DNA from: Antilocapra americana
Lineage: Eukaryota > Chordata > Mammalia > Artiodactyla > Antilocapridae
Length of the DNA: 64,000 nucleotides
Assembly (NCBI GenBank): GCA_007570785.1
Contig: ML660211.1
Coordinates: 4,135,015 to 4,199,014 of the forward strand
Direction: 5' to 3'
The position numbers and the translations under genes are program-made. The notes under the pieces were generated by a model, which saw nothing but the letters and a program-made list of their open reading frames with translations, made no database searches and was not told where the DNA came from. Of the stretch, positions 23,001 to 34,445 are shown piece by piece (position 1 is the stretch's first letter; each line of letters starts with the position of its first letter).

Positions 23001-23669
23001 TACATAGTTCACCATACTATACATTATATCTTCAGATGTATTGATCTTGTGGCTGGGAATCTGTTCATCTTCATCCATTTACCCTATCCCCTGTCTCTCA
23101 CCTCTGGTGATCACCAATCTGTTCCCTTTTTTATGTCTGTTTGTTTTCAGACTCCACATATAAATGTGATCATGCAATGTAAGTCTTTTGTCTGATTTAT
23201 TTTACTTAGCATGAGCCGTCTCTTTCCCTGTGACTCTTGACAATTTAATTATAATGTATCTTGGTGTAAACCCTTAGGTTTAACCTATTTGGAGTCTTTG
23301 GAACTTCATGAATCTCAGTGTCCATTTGTCTCCCTAGGTTTGGGAAGTTTTCAGCTATTATTGCTTTAAATATACTTTCCTTCTCTTTATCTCTTTCCCT
23401 TTTGAGATTCCCATACAGCATATGCTATTCCCTTTATTTGTGCCCTATAACTTCAGTAAACTCTACATTTTTTTCTTTTTTCTTTTCTTGTTCTTTTCTT
23501 TTGTTTGTTTGTTTACTTCTCTAACTTAATAATTTCAAATGACTTTATTTATTTATTTATTTATTTATTTGAGTTCACTGGTTTTTCTTCTTCTTGGTTG
23601 AGTTGCTCTCGGTTGACTTCTTCAGTTCAGTTCAGTTCAGTTCAGTCACTCAGTTGTGTCTGACTCTTT

Positions 23670-24591
23670 TTTTTAATTTTTTTTTTATTATTGTTTTTGC
23701 CATACATTGTCATGATATCACCATGGGTTTACATATGCTTCCCCTCCGGGTCCCCCCTCCCTCCTCCCTCCCCCCCGGGAAATCTCGCTGCACCAGTCCC
23801 GAGCATCAATCCTGGGCTGGCGATTGATTAGACACATGACAATTAACATGCTTCAATGCCCTTCTCCCATATCATCCCACCCTTACCCTCATCCACAAAG
23901 TCCACAAGTCTATTCTATACATCTGAGTTCCTTTTGTTGTCTCCCATGTTGGGTTCTCATTACTGTCTTTCTAAATTCCATATATATGTGTTAATATACT
24001 GTATTGTTGTTTTTGCTTCTGGCTTACTTCACTCTGGATAATGGGCTCCAGTTTCGTCCATCTGAGTAGAATTGCTTCAAATGAATTTTTTTTTAATGCT
24101 GAGTAATATTCCATTGTGTATATATACCACAGCTTTCTTATCCATTCGTCAGTTGATGGGCATCTAGGTTGCTTCCATGTCCTGGCTATTGTAAACAATG
24201 CAGCGATGAACATTGGGGTGCACGTGGCTCTTTCAATTCTGGTTTCCTCGGTGTATATGCCCAGCAGTGGGATTGCCGGGTCATATGGCAGGTCTATTTG
24301 CAGCTTTTTAAGGAACCTCCACACTGTTTTCCATAGTGGCTGTACTAGTTTGCATTCCCACCAACAGTGTAAGAGGGTTCCCTTTTCTCCACATCCTCTC
24401 CAGCATTTATTGCTTGTAGACTTTTGGATGGCAGCCATTCTGACTGGTGTAAAGTGGTACCTCATTGTAGTTTTGATTTGCATTTCTCTGATAATGAGTG
24501 ATGTTGAGCATCTTTTCATGTGTTTGTTAGCCATTTTTATATCTTCTTTGGAGAAATGTCTGTTAAGTTCTTTGGCCCACTTTTTAATTGG
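23670..24591 (-). mobile_element. Young ruminant L1, 5'-truncated, nested
   Basis: The plus strand starts with the reversed poly(A), then the 3' UTR (CATACATTGTCATGATATCA), then the C-terminal third of ORF2. The 14-base target-site duplication GTGTCTGACTCTTT is exact at 23656-23669 and 24592-24605, which marks a recent event. It is inserted in the same orientation as the BovB. Confidence 0.95.
23971..24591 (-). pseudogene. L1 ORF2 C-terminal fragment (open frame)
   Basis: About 206 uninterrupted codons encode the C-terminal part of L1 ORF2p: the RNA-binding cysteine-containing region ([20 protein letters not shown]) and the terminal segment with [27 protein letters not shown] and the normal end at HIYGI. 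The endonuclease and reverse transcriptase domains are missing through 5' truncation. The frame stays open upstream into the BovB by chance, giving a 236-codon chimeric ORF with no expected function. Confidence 0.88.
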
Positions 24592-27295
24592 GTGTCTGAC
24601 TCTTTGTGACCCCATAAACCTCAGAACGCCAGGCCTCCTGTCCATTACCAACTCCTGGAGTGTACCCAGACTTATATCCATTGAGTCGGTGATGCCGTCT
24701 AACCATCTAATTCTCTGTCATCCCCTTCTCCTCCTGCCTTCAATCTTTCCCAACATCAGGGTCTTTTCAAATGAGTCAGCTCTTAGCATCAGTTTAATTA
24801 TTGACATTTTAAACTCTAGGGTTTCTTTTTAATGGTTTCTGTTTCTTTATTTAACTTCTCATTTTAACCATGCATTGTTTTCTTAATTTTGTTTGTCCTT
24901 GTTTAGCTTAAAACTTATTTAAGAGGATTATTCTAAATTCTTTGTCAGAAAGTTCATAAATCTTCATTTCTTTAGGGTCAGTTATTGGAATTTATTTTTC
25001 TTCTGTGGTGTCATATTTACCCGATCTTTCATGATTCATGATTCCTTGCCTTGGTATGTATCCATTTGAATAAGCAGTCTCCTCTTCCACATTTTATAGT
25101 TTGGCTTCAGCAGAGACAGTCCTTTTTGACCAGTCAACTCAGCTTGCAGTTTTGGATGAGTCTGTTGGTAGCATCCTTGGGCAGGTACAATTTGCTGTTG
25201 GGGTCTCTATTTGGTAGCATCACTGCCTGAGCCATGAGCTTGGGTGGGTGCTCCTTGCTAAGAGCTCTTGGATAGGACTGCTGGCTAGGTTTCCCGCTCA
25301 AGAGTGGTGATGATAGTCTCTGCAGATGCATGGATTCTCTACTCAGGCTTCCTAGTTGGATGAGACTAGCTACCCTCAGTAGCTGGACAGGGCTGTGAAT
25401 TTGCCTTCCTACCTGAGTGGAGCTATAGATGAGTCTCCATGACTATTACTTCTGAATATCTTGGGATCAAAATCAGGCAGAATTTCCTTGAAGCTCTTGG
25501 GCCAGCCAGGCCCAATGTAGATGGATAGAATTTTCCACTTGAGTGCCATTTTTGGCAGAGATAAAGAAAAAAAAAAATCACAGCTTTCTAGATGCTGTGG
25601 TTAGGCCTCCTGGTTAGACAGGGCTGGAAGCTATATTTAGCCTTAGGTTGGCCTTTGAATTTGATTGCAATCATGGGCTAGATAATCAGGCTTCATAGCT
25701 CGTAGGGCTTGTTGGCTGTGGACTCAAACCAGGCATACCTGCCCACTGAACTCCTTGGCCAGGTAGGAGCAGAACTGCCAACAGGCCCTCTGCTTGGGCA
25801 CCACAGCAAGGCACCCACATGCTCTAGTCAGGGTTGAATGGTACTGAAAGCAATACTCAACATGAGGCTAGGCCACAAACCTTGCCTGAGCGTGTAGACC
25901 AGGTTCTAAGTCGGTTTGGCTGATTGGCTGGGACCCAAACCAGCAGTTGCTCTGACACTGATTTAAATGGAGCTGTAGGATGGTACATGGTGCTCCCAGT
26001 TTCCCCAGCAAGTTCCCAAGCCAAAATGTACTGGGGGCTATACATTACCTAATGGACTTGGCTTTGAATTTGCTTCTCTGTCCTGTTGGGGCTGCAGAAC
26101 TGCCTCCAAGACCGGTTTGGCTTGTTGTTTGAGGCTTGAATCAGGCAAATCTCCTCACTGGGCTCCTTGGCCGAACAGGGCCACCATCTTGACTCTGCAC
26201 ATGGAAAAGCCACTGGTTGGGCTCTCTGCTCTGGTGCCACTTTAACCATGGTTGTTGGATGAGCTAGACCACTTCTAGGTCCTTTGGTTAGACTCCCTGA
26301 TTGAGTAACACTTAGGACTGTGTTCAGCAGTAGGCTGGACTACAAATTTGCTGTCTTGCCCAAGCAAGGTCATAGAAAAGGCTCTAGGGCATCTATGATT
26401 CTTTGTTTGTGGATGCAAATCAAGCACAACTATATCTTAAGATGCTTGGCCAGATTGATTTATCAGCTCAGCTCTACAGTCCTGCAGAGTACTACCTGGG
26501 ATATCCACTCTGGAGCAGCTGAACAGAGAAAGGCAACCTCCTGAGGTCCACATGCTGGTCCAAGCCTCCTCCTCCTTCTCCATCCCAATCTGATCTCCAG
26601 TGGTCAAGTCCCTCAAATCCACACTCTATTCCCATTGGGCAAGACCGGAGTGGGCCTCCTAGGAAGTGACCCACAGTGCTGGGGTGCTGAACGTCCACCT
26701 TGGGCTCTCTGTTTTCTCCTGGAGAAACCCTTGGTTTGGCACTGTGCCTGCCTCTTGTGTTTCTAATGCCATTCTTCTTGCCTGTCTCAGTCTCTGGATC
26801 AAGGGGGTGCTTCAGCTTCACTCCTGTGTTCCAGGATTTTCATATTTATGTTTAGGCTATGGATACTTGCTAGCTGATCTTTTGGTGAAGGGATCTAAAA
26901 ATCAAAAACAACCTACTTTGCCATCTTGAGCTTGTCACTCCATTGCTATCAGGCTTGCATTTAGACTGGACTCGGCAAGACAATTCATCTGATTTTTTAT
27001 TTTTTCACTGAAACACAGTTGATTTTTAATATTGTATTAGTTTTGGGTATGGAGTGTAGTGACAGTATTTCTGTAGATTATACTTCATTGTAAGTTGTTA
27101 CAGGACAATGGCTATAATTGTGCTATTTGGCAGACTCTTGTCACATACTATGTTATACATTGCAGTTTATATGTGTTAATCCCATAACCCTCACTTATCC
27201 CTCCTTCCTTCCCTCTCCTCTTTGGTAACCACATATTTGCTTTCTATATTTGTGTGTCTTTCTGTTTTGCATATATGTTCATTACATATATGTTC

Positions 27296-27296
<1 letters not shown>

Positions 27297-27345
<49 letters not shown>
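27297..27345. repeat. Compound microsatellite (TA)n(GA)n
   Basis: About 12 TA units followed by 12 GA units inside the L1 3' UTR. Confidence 0.95.
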
Positions 27346-27644
27346 CGTGCGATTTAGATTCCACATATAAGTGATATCATACAATTTTGCCTTTTTCTGA
27401 CTTATTTCATTAAGCATAATATTTTTTAGGTCCATCTATCTACATTGCTGCAAATGGTAGAACATCCTTTCTCTGGCTGAGTGATATTCTGGTGTGTGTA
27501 ACATCTTAATACAATCATCTTTTGATGGGCATTTGGGTTGCTTCCATGTCTCAGCTATTGAGAATAATATCCTTAAACATGTATGTTTTTAAATAGTGCC
27601 CTCATATTTTCTGGGTATATACCCAGAAGTGGAATTACTGGATC

Positions 27645-27862
27645 CAGCTGGCACTAGTGGTAAAGAACCCGTCTGCCAAAGCAACAGATACAAGAGACGG
27701 AAGTTCAGTCCCTGGGTTGGGAAGATCCCCTGGAGGAGGGCATGACAACCCACTCCAGTACTGTTGTCTGGAGAATCTCAGGGACAGAGGAGTCTGGCAG
27801 GCTACAGTCCATAGGATTGCATGGAATTGGACACAACTGAAGCGGCTTAGCACACATACATG
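27645..27862 (+). mobile_element. Bov-tA SINE inside L1
   Basis: The head CTGGCACTAGTGGTAAAGAA belongs to the Bov-tA variant with an altered anticodon arm. The body is complete up to GAAGCGGCTTAGCACACATA. L1 sequence resumes after it. Confidence 0.9.
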
Positions 27863-28379
27863 ATAATTACATTTTTAGGTGTTTTTGAGGAATCTCTATA
27901 CAGTTTTCCACAGTGGCTATACCAATTTACATTCCTACTCACAGTGTACAAGGGTTCCCTTTTCTAGACATCCTCTTCAACATTTATTATTTGTCCACAT
28001 TTTGATGGTGGCCATTCTGACAGGTGTGAGGTGCTATCTCATTGTTGATACAAGTAAATGGAAAGATATCCCATGCTTTTGGATTAGAAGAAATTATATA
28101 GCTAAAATGGACGTACTGCCCAAAGCAATCTACAGATGTAATGCAAATCCCTCCTTAAAAAAAAAGTTATTTTCCACAGAATTAGAGCAAATAATCCTAA
28201 AATAAGCCACAAAAGACCCCAAATTGCCAAAACAATCTTAAGATAAAAAAAAAAGCAGACTATCCTATAGCTTTTTGTATAAAGATACACAGATGACTAA
28301 CAGGCATAAGAAAGGGTGTTCAGCATCACTAATTATGATAGAAATCCCAGTTAGAGATCATCTGGTTTTGACACTCTGC

Positions 28380-30085
28380 TTCCGTTGTTGTTGTTCAGTC
28401 ACCCAGCCATGTCTGACTCTTTGCGACCGCATGGACTGCAGCTTGCCAGGCCTCCCTCTCCCTCATCATCTCCTGGAGTTCCCTCAAGTTCATGTTCATT
28501 GCATCAGTGATGCTGTCCAGCCATCTCATCTTCTGATGCCCTCATCTCCTTCTGCCTGCAGTCTTCCTCAGCATCAGAGACTTTTCCAGTAAGTCCTCCA
28601 TCCACATCAGATGATCAAAATACTGGAGCTTCAGCTTCAGCATCAGTCCTTCCAGTGAACAGTTAAGGTTGATCTCCCTTAAGATTGACTGATTTGATCT
28701 CTTTGCTGTCCAAGGGGATTTCAGGAGTCTTCTCTAGCATCACAGTTTGAAGGCATCAGTTCTTTGGCAATCTGTCTTCTTTATGGTCCAGCTCTCACAA
28801 CTATACATGACCATTGGGAAGATCATAACCTTGACTATATGGACCTTTGTCAACAGAGTGATGTCTCTGCTTTTCAATGCATTGTCTAGTTTTGTCATTG
28901 CTTTCCTGCCAAGAAACAACCTTCTTTTGATTTCATGGCTGCAGTCACCTTCCACAGTGATTTTGGAGCCCAAGAAGAGGAAAGCTGTCACTACTTCCAC
29001 CTTTTGCCCTTCGATTTGCCATGCAGTGATGGGGCCAGATGCTATGATTTTGCCTTTTTTTTTAATGTTTAGTTTTAAGCAGGCTCTTTCACTCTCCTCC
29101 TTCACCATCATCAAGAGGTTCTCTGATTCCTCTTCGCTTTCTGCCATTAGAGTGGTATTATCCACATAGCTGAGCTTGTTGATGTTTCTCCCACCTATCC
29201 TGATTCCAGATTGTAACTCATCCAGGCAGGCATTTCTTATGATGTGCTCAGTGTATAGGTTAAACAAACAAGGTGACAGAAGACATCCCCGTCATATCTT
29301 TTCTAACTCTTGGACCAATCAGCTGTTCCTTACAGGGTTCTAACTGTAGCTTCTTGACCTGTGTACAGGTTTCTCAGGAAACAGGTAAGATGATCTGATG
29401 TTCTATCTCTCTAAGAGCTTTCCACAGTTTTTCATGATTGAACGGTCAAAGACTTTAGTGTAGTTGATGAAACAGAGATAGATTTTTTTTTTTCTGAAAT
29501 TCTCTTGCTTCCTCTATAATCCAGTGAATGTTGGCAATTTGATCTCTAGTTCTTCTTCCTTTTCTAAACCCAGCTTGGACATCTGGAAGTTCTTGGTTCC
29601 CATAATGCTGAAGCCTAGCATGCAAGTTTTTAATCATGACCTTAATAGCATGGGAGATGAGTGCAATTGTCCAATGGTTGGCACATTCTTTGGTACTACC
29701 TTTCTTGGGGTTTGGGGTGAGGATTGATCTTTTCCAGTCCTGTGGCCACTGCTGGGTCTTCCAGATTTGCTAACATAATGAATACAAAACCTTGATGGCA
29801 TCATCCTTTAGGGATTTGAATAGTTCTTCTGGAATTCCATGACATCCACTAGCTTTATTAACAGCAGTGCTTCTTAAGCTCCACTTGACTTTGCACTTTG
29901 AAATGTCTGGCCCTGGGTGACACCATCATAGTAATCTGCCTCATTAAGATCTATTTTATACAGTTCTTCCCTATTTTCTTTCTATCTATTCTTGATCTCC
30001 TCGGCATCTACTAGGTCATTTTTATCCTTTACTGTGCCCATCTTTGGGTGGAATACACCCTTGATGTTTCCCATTTTCCTGAAGA
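28380..30085 (-). mobile_element. BovB LINE, 1.7 kb, 5'-truncated
   Basis: The plus strand runs from TTGTTGTTGTTCAGTCACCC through the complete 3' third and RT region back to a point upstream of the RT (GTGCCCATCTTTGGGTGGAA). The apurinic endonuclease domain is missing. It is diverged enough to carry several frameshifts. The right neighbour is an LTR-like block. Confidence 0.93.
28740..29267 (-). pseudogene. BovB reverse transcriptase fragment, catalytic box lost
   Basis: 175 codons cover the RT palm and thumb and the following region of the RTE-type ORF: MFNLYTEHIIRNACLDE, then NINKLSYVDNTTLMAESEEE, FLFLGSKITVEGDCSHEIKR and a MYSCESWTI block. The catalytic YADD is YVDN here, losing the second aspartate, so the enzyme would be dead. 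An upstream RT piece (fingers, with LPDVQAGFRKGRRTRDQIA) is in another frame at 29455-29637. It belongs to the BovB at 28380-30085. Confidence 0.9.
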
Positions 30086-30099
30086 GATGGGGGTAGGTA

Positions 30100-30400
30100 G
30101 CTATGCTATTCTAGGTTGGCTGGCTAGTTTGAAGGAGGCTTTGGCTCTCCTCCAGGTGTTGACTATCCTTAATAAGGCAGCCCAAGCATCCTTGGGCAAG
30201 GATGGCAGAGACAAGTTCTCATGGCAGAGGCAAGTTGACCATGACAGAGAGAGCTACTTCAAGCAGAAAAATAGAACATCTTGAGGCCTAGACTCAGAAA
30301 TATCACAGCATCATTCCCATAGCATTCTATTGGCCAAACTAAATTCCAAGTTCATTCCAGAATCAGAGTGTGTAGGGACTTCCAAGGTACCAGACAAGGG
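30100..30400 (+). mobile_element. Old LTR-like repeat (possibly MaLR)
   Basis: The run GGTTGGCTGGCTAG, TTGAGGCCTAGACTCAG, CACAGCATCATTCCCATAGC and TTCTATTGGCCAAAC matches text I associate with old mammalian LTRs (MLT1/ERVL-MaLR type). Family-level assignment is uncertain. Confidence 0.45.
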
Positions 30401-31560
30401 ATGTGGAAACAGAGAGACTATTAATTAGAGCCATCAAAGCAGTCACTCTAACAGAATATTCATAATGCATGTCAAATTTTCCATTAGTTTTTGCTTTAAA
30501 CAGGTCAAAAAGCTTTATCATTTATTTTACCTTGTACAATTAAGTAATGTTTTAGAAACCGGGTATTGTATTACTAGTATTACTAGAAGCATGCACTACA
30601 GAATCAGGCATGGCTGGTTTTGGATCTCTACCTGGATTTACTTGGACATAGTTACTCATCTTTGAAACCACTATTTTTTTATTAATTGTGGAGAATGATG
30701 CAAATATGCCAAGGATTTATGCATATTAGGGATAATGCTTATTATTATCTGAACATTATTACATACACAGAAGCTTGGAGTTATGTCTTATGGTTACATC
30801 TAATTCCTTATGGTGGGATGGCAATGTTAGCACATGTGGATACATACAAAAGGAAGGAAACCAAAGCTGTATAATGTCATAGATATCTGTCAGACTTTTA
30901 ATTTGTAAGACTACAATTGGTATAAACTTGATTTAGCTCTGATAAAGCTTTTTGTCTGAAATAAATTGGTGCTTTCTATAGGAACAGTACAAATTAGACC
31001 TTTAATAACAAAGCATATGCTTTTCAGACAGTATTCCTTCAAGTTATTAGAAGATTCCAAATAGAATATTATTATTTAATATTTTAAAGTGATTTATTGA
31101 ATTTTTATGTGGCATAATATTCATATAATTATAATATTTATCAGTATTATTATATAGAGGATTTTTATTCTGCCATGCATTGATGCTTCTACTATAGTTT
31201 CACTATCTTCCTTACCTTTCTCAGGGAAATTTTAAGGTGAGAATTAGAAAGGAAAAGTAGAGGTATTGAAATCATTTTTTAATCAGTGAAGCAATGCTTA
31301 ATTTAGAATAATCTAGAAAGAAAATATTCAAAAACTTATATGAAACACATATTATCTCTCCTAACCAGTGAAAGCCATAACGGCCATCATAATACAAAAG
31401 ATTATTTATAAATTTAATCACAAAGTAGCTTTTCAAATCTAATTTTCAGTCATAATTTCCTTTCAATCAATATATAATCCAAAACAGAAATTTTAATAGG
31501 TCCCTTGCTTGTTTATAAGATCTTTTTCTAATAACTTCGTCTAACAGACTTCTAAAAATT
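30401..31560. other. Single-copy AT-rich DNA, no gene seen
   Basis: No recognisable element or exon. Confidence 0.5.
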
Positions 31561-31905
31561 CAGTAGCTTACAAGCACAAACATTTCTTTTTGGTGCTATT
31601 TGTGGACCATTTGCACTTGGCTAGGCTCAGCCCTAGGCTGTAGGTCAGTTCTGGTACATTCTGTTCCTCATGTCTCCTCATTGTAGAACCCAGCTGGAGA
31701 AACCACTACCTTTTAGGTATCCCTTGTAGTATTTCAAAGCTACTCAAGAAAGGAAAGAGAAACATGAGTTGTCTTTTAAATCTCGGCTCAAACTGGACAC
31801 AGTGTCACTCCCAAATTCATTCCTTCAATTCAAACGATCATTATATTCATGTCCAACATCAACTGGGTGTGGACTTGTATTCTGACCATAGAGTAGGGGT
31901 AGGGA
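31561..31905 (+). mobile_element. Old LTR-like repeat (possibly MaLR)
   Basis: Landmarks are TTCAGTAGCTTACAAGCAC, GGCTAGGCTCAGCCCTAGG and AAATCTCGGCTCAAACTGG followed by ACACAGTGTCACTCCC, in the same order as the 30100-30400 block. It is strongly decayed. Confidence 0.45.
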
Positions 31906-32097
31906 GAATATTCATTTAAAAATCTAAATATATAACATTATATGATTTTATGTAAGTTGTGTTTGTTCATAAATATTTAGGATTATTCTGCTTTCTCATT
32001 CCTATAAGCAAGCAGATAAACATTTCTATATATCCATATTTCTTGAAGATAAATTACTTAAATATGAGAACTCTTCCTTTCATGGAGACTATCACAG

Positions 32098-32300
32098 TAG
32101 GTATCCACAGCCAGAGGCACACCACCTGTTTCTGTGAACAAAGTTTTACTGGGACATAGCCACATCCATTCATCTATATATTATCTATGACTGCTTTTGC
32201 ATCATAAAATCAGCATTAAATAGTTGCAAGTGATAGAAACCAGATGCCTGCAAACCTAAAATGTTTACCATCTGGTCCTTTAGGAAAAGCATGTTGACTC
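32098..32300. mobile_element. hAT-type short DNA transposon
   Basis: GTGAACAAAGTTTTACTGGG, ATAGCCACATCCATTCATC, CTATGACTGCTTTTGCATC and AAACCTAAAATGTTTACCAT follow the order of a common mammalian hAT-type MER element whose ends resemble CAGGGGTCGGCAAACT. It is non-autonomous, and I could not fix the exact family or ends. Confidence 0.65.
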
Positions 32301-32569
32301 CAGCCTATAGAAATGCTTGCCAACTGCAGTTCCCATCTCTGTAGGTATGTGCTGCTTTTTCCATTCAAGAAAATGAGTCTGTTTCAACTTTCCATGAATT
32401 TTATTGTGAATTTGGTTAACTAGTAAAATATGGTGGAATTGACAGTGGGCGTTAAAAAAACACTGACAATCTCTTTTTATTTTTTTTGATTTTGGATACA
32501 CAAAGAATTCTTGGTTATTCTGTTGTGAGGCCATTTGGAGTAGAAGCCAGATGTTTCAGCTAATAGCCA

Positions 32570-32755
32570 ATTTAGGTGATCTCAGAGATGAATACAAACA
32601 TATGAATGACCCCAGCCAGTAACATGTGCAGCAGAAAAATTGCCCAGTTGAGACTAGCTAACACAAAGAAATATGGAAATTAGTAAATCATTGTTTTAAA
32701 CCACTAAGTGTTGTGGTGGGTTGATATTCACCAATATGTAACTGACACACAAATT
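32570..32755 (+). mobile_element. Old LTR 3' end (MaLR-like)
   Basis: The stretch with GCCCAGTTGAGACTAGC and TTGTTTTAAACCACTAAGTG followed by ATGTAACTGACAC resembles the 3' end of old LTRs of the MaLR group. Confidence 0.4.
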
Positions 32756-34230
32756 ACCACATAGCACAGGTATGTTGCCATAAAAAAATTGACTTTGACT
32801 TTGCACCTTGGCAACAAGCACTGGTTAGAAGGCAGTGGGTAGGTTTGGAGAAAACTGGAAATGCAGTGTGGTGAATGTTTCTGGAGGTTCAGGATAAAGT
32901 GACAATTTTTAGACAATACCCCATATTTGTAAGACCCTTCCAAAAGCTCCTTGAGAGTTCCTAGCTGTACATTAGCTTTTTAAATCTTCTTCATCCTTGT
33001 GTCTCTTGCATTTCTGGAATGATTTATTTTAAAACTTTGTTTTATATTTAAAACAAAAAAATTTTAATTTGCTTCAAAACTGATGATAGTTTTTACTTTC
33101 CTAAATGTCCTTGGTAATGTTAGTCTAGTCCTTTCATATTTAAAATTGAAGTCTGGCCAATCAACTACCAGTTCTGTGATCTCAACTCCCTAGTGCTATT
33201 TCCCTCACCATATTATCTGTTTGGTAAAGCTACTCAATGTAGGGTTATTTTTCTTAATGAAATTTTCATTTTAGTTAACTGCCAAATTTGGATATGACCA
33301 CATGGTTTTTTTCCAGTCTTATTCCAAGACCCTGGCAAACCATAAAAGGACCCTTCCAGATGGGGTGGGGAGATTGACTCACTGTGTAACTATTTTCTTC
33401 TTAAGGATAGTAGATTGCTCTTGCCTGTAGCCTCCCAAGGTAGTAGATTTCAAATTCTAGCATGCTGCTTTGGTGAAAGGATTCCAAAGGAAATGCTCCA
33501 AACATTCCTAGCAAGTTCATGCATATTTCTTCAAATTAAGTCTTATGTAGGGTTTGCTCCAGAATCTGTCTGTCTTATATGTGGTATGATGACTTTGTAT
33601 CATTATCGCTTAGCTAAGTAAGATTGGACATTTCTCATAAGTTCCCTTTTTTGCATAGTTCTAGGTTAGCAGGGGCCACAAGGATATTTGCATGAAATTT
33701 AAGAGAAGTAGGTGAAGTAGCAACAATTACATTTTCAAGGTTGATGTTGGATGCCAGGCAGTGCTGTGACTCGCACACAGTGTCGCAGAACAGCAGACTT
33801 GTCTGGCAGGCTTGGGGAAGCTGCTGGCCCCTCAGCTCTCGTGAATCAGCTACCTTGAGTCTTAAGCCAGAAACACAAGGAGCTCCACAGTAAAGGGTGC
33901 CAGCTCCTTCTGCTGGTCACCACACAGTCACGGTTGGAGGCAGAGGGGGAATGATATGGATTCCATTGTGTTCTCATGGGCTCATCATTCTCCTCTTCTT
34001 CACATCCAAATTTTCATTTCATCTAATGACTTCTGACCTGTAGAGAGCACTAGGCCCAGCATCAGACCCAGATGTAACAGTCTTGCATAGAGTATTTTTT
34101 TTAACGGCTTTCACAGTTGCCTGAAGTGTAATCAACCACTCCTTACATTAAGTCTCTTCTTCTGTATCACTCTTAATCATTCTGCTTCCTTGCTCAAACT
34201 CTGACTTACACAAGAAAGCATATACCGCAG
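32756..34230. other. Single-copy DNA, no gene seen
   Basis: No recognisable transposon. A small CpG-retaining patch lies near 33765-33945. The ORF at 33415-33621 (68 aa, Cys-rich) ends at a TAA-AG sequence and has no recognisable domain. Confidence 0.45.
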
Positions 34231-34234
34231 TAAC

Positions 34235-34445
34235 TGAGTGAAGACTAGGATTCAGCTTTTTGAGCTTGTATTTGAAGCCCAGCCTCTTCCTGATCCTGTT
34301 CATGGGCTAGTTCTTTAAGCCTCTCTGTACCCCGATTTTTGCACTGTGAAAGTAGAGATGACAAGATTACAGCCATAGAGCCTGATGCATCAGTTAATGT
34401 TTAAGTACTTAAAATGTAATCAGCAAATGTTATTACTGTTACTTT
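34235..34445 (+). mobile_element. MIR SINE
   Basis: The order of an ancient tRNA-derived MIR is visible: AGCCCAGCCTCTTCC, then TAGTTCTTTAAGCCTCTCTG, TACCCCGATTTTTGCACTG and the TAAGTACTTAAAATG end. It predates the ruminant radiation by far. Confidence 0.7.

Larger units (their letters stand above)
22436..23220 (-). mobile_element. Older L1 3' UTR, split by BovB and Bov-tA
   Basis: The flanks read as a reversed L1M-type 3' UTR: ACATAATGATTTGATACATG, then TGATGAGAACTTTTAACGTC, and after the insertions ACCAATCTGTTCCC and ACTCCACATATAAATGTGAT. The element is continuous when 22641-23005 is set aside. Confidence 0.75.
23622..24797 (-). mobile_element. BovB 3' end split by a young L1
   Basis: The reversed BovB tail (TTCAGTTCAGTTCAGTTCAG) occupies 23622-23669 and the continuation 24606-24797. 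The L1 sits between, in the TGTCTGACTCTTT block. Confidence 0.93.
23225..26935 (-). mobile_element. Ancient L1 5' region (L1M-type), interrupted
   Basis: The outer parts (23225-23620 and about 24800-26935) have the text of an old mammalian L1 promoter/5' region read backwards: GGGAAGTTTTCAGCTATTAT, GTGGTGTCATATTTACC, then a GC-richer field of degenerate CTGGGCTCCTTGGCC-like units (about 25120-26700). It ends at CTTTGCCATCTTGAGCTTG, whose complement contains the AAGATGGC motif found near L1 5' ends. Minus and plus ORFs here (for example 26492-26821) are chance frames in GC-rich DNA. Confidence 0.55.
26985..28375 (-). mobile_element. Older L1 with inverted 5' part (twin priming)
   Basis: From 26985 to about 28043 the plus strand is a reversed L1 3' UTR and ORF2 end (GATTCCACATATAAGTGATA, ATACCCAGAAGTGGAATTAC, GGTGTGAGGTGCTATCTC). 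From about 28044 to 28375 the sequence turns over and reads L1 ORF2 on the plus strand ([13 protein letters not shown] near 28102-28140, then ACAGATGACTAACAGGCA). The inverted part is the ORF2 segment that should lie just upstream, the signature of twin priming. It is internally deleted near 28230. A Bov-tA interrupts it at 27645-27862. Confidence 0.8.

Noticed and set aside
24116..24832. 238-residue plus-strand ORF with membrane-like segments
   Set aside because: Antisense of the L1 ORF2 C-terminal region and BovB. A close match appears on the minus strand at 55372-55782, opposite another L1.
26492..26821. 109-residue minus-strand ORF in GC-rich DNA
   Set aside because: Lies in the degenerate L1 5' region. 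Overlapping frames are open on both strands, so it is chance.
28747..29169. 140-residue plus-strand ORF
   Set aside because: Antisense shadow of the BovB reverse transcriptase fragment.
33415..33621. 68-residue Cys-rich plus ORF
   Set aside because: No domain, no splice or promoter context, and length within chance for this window.
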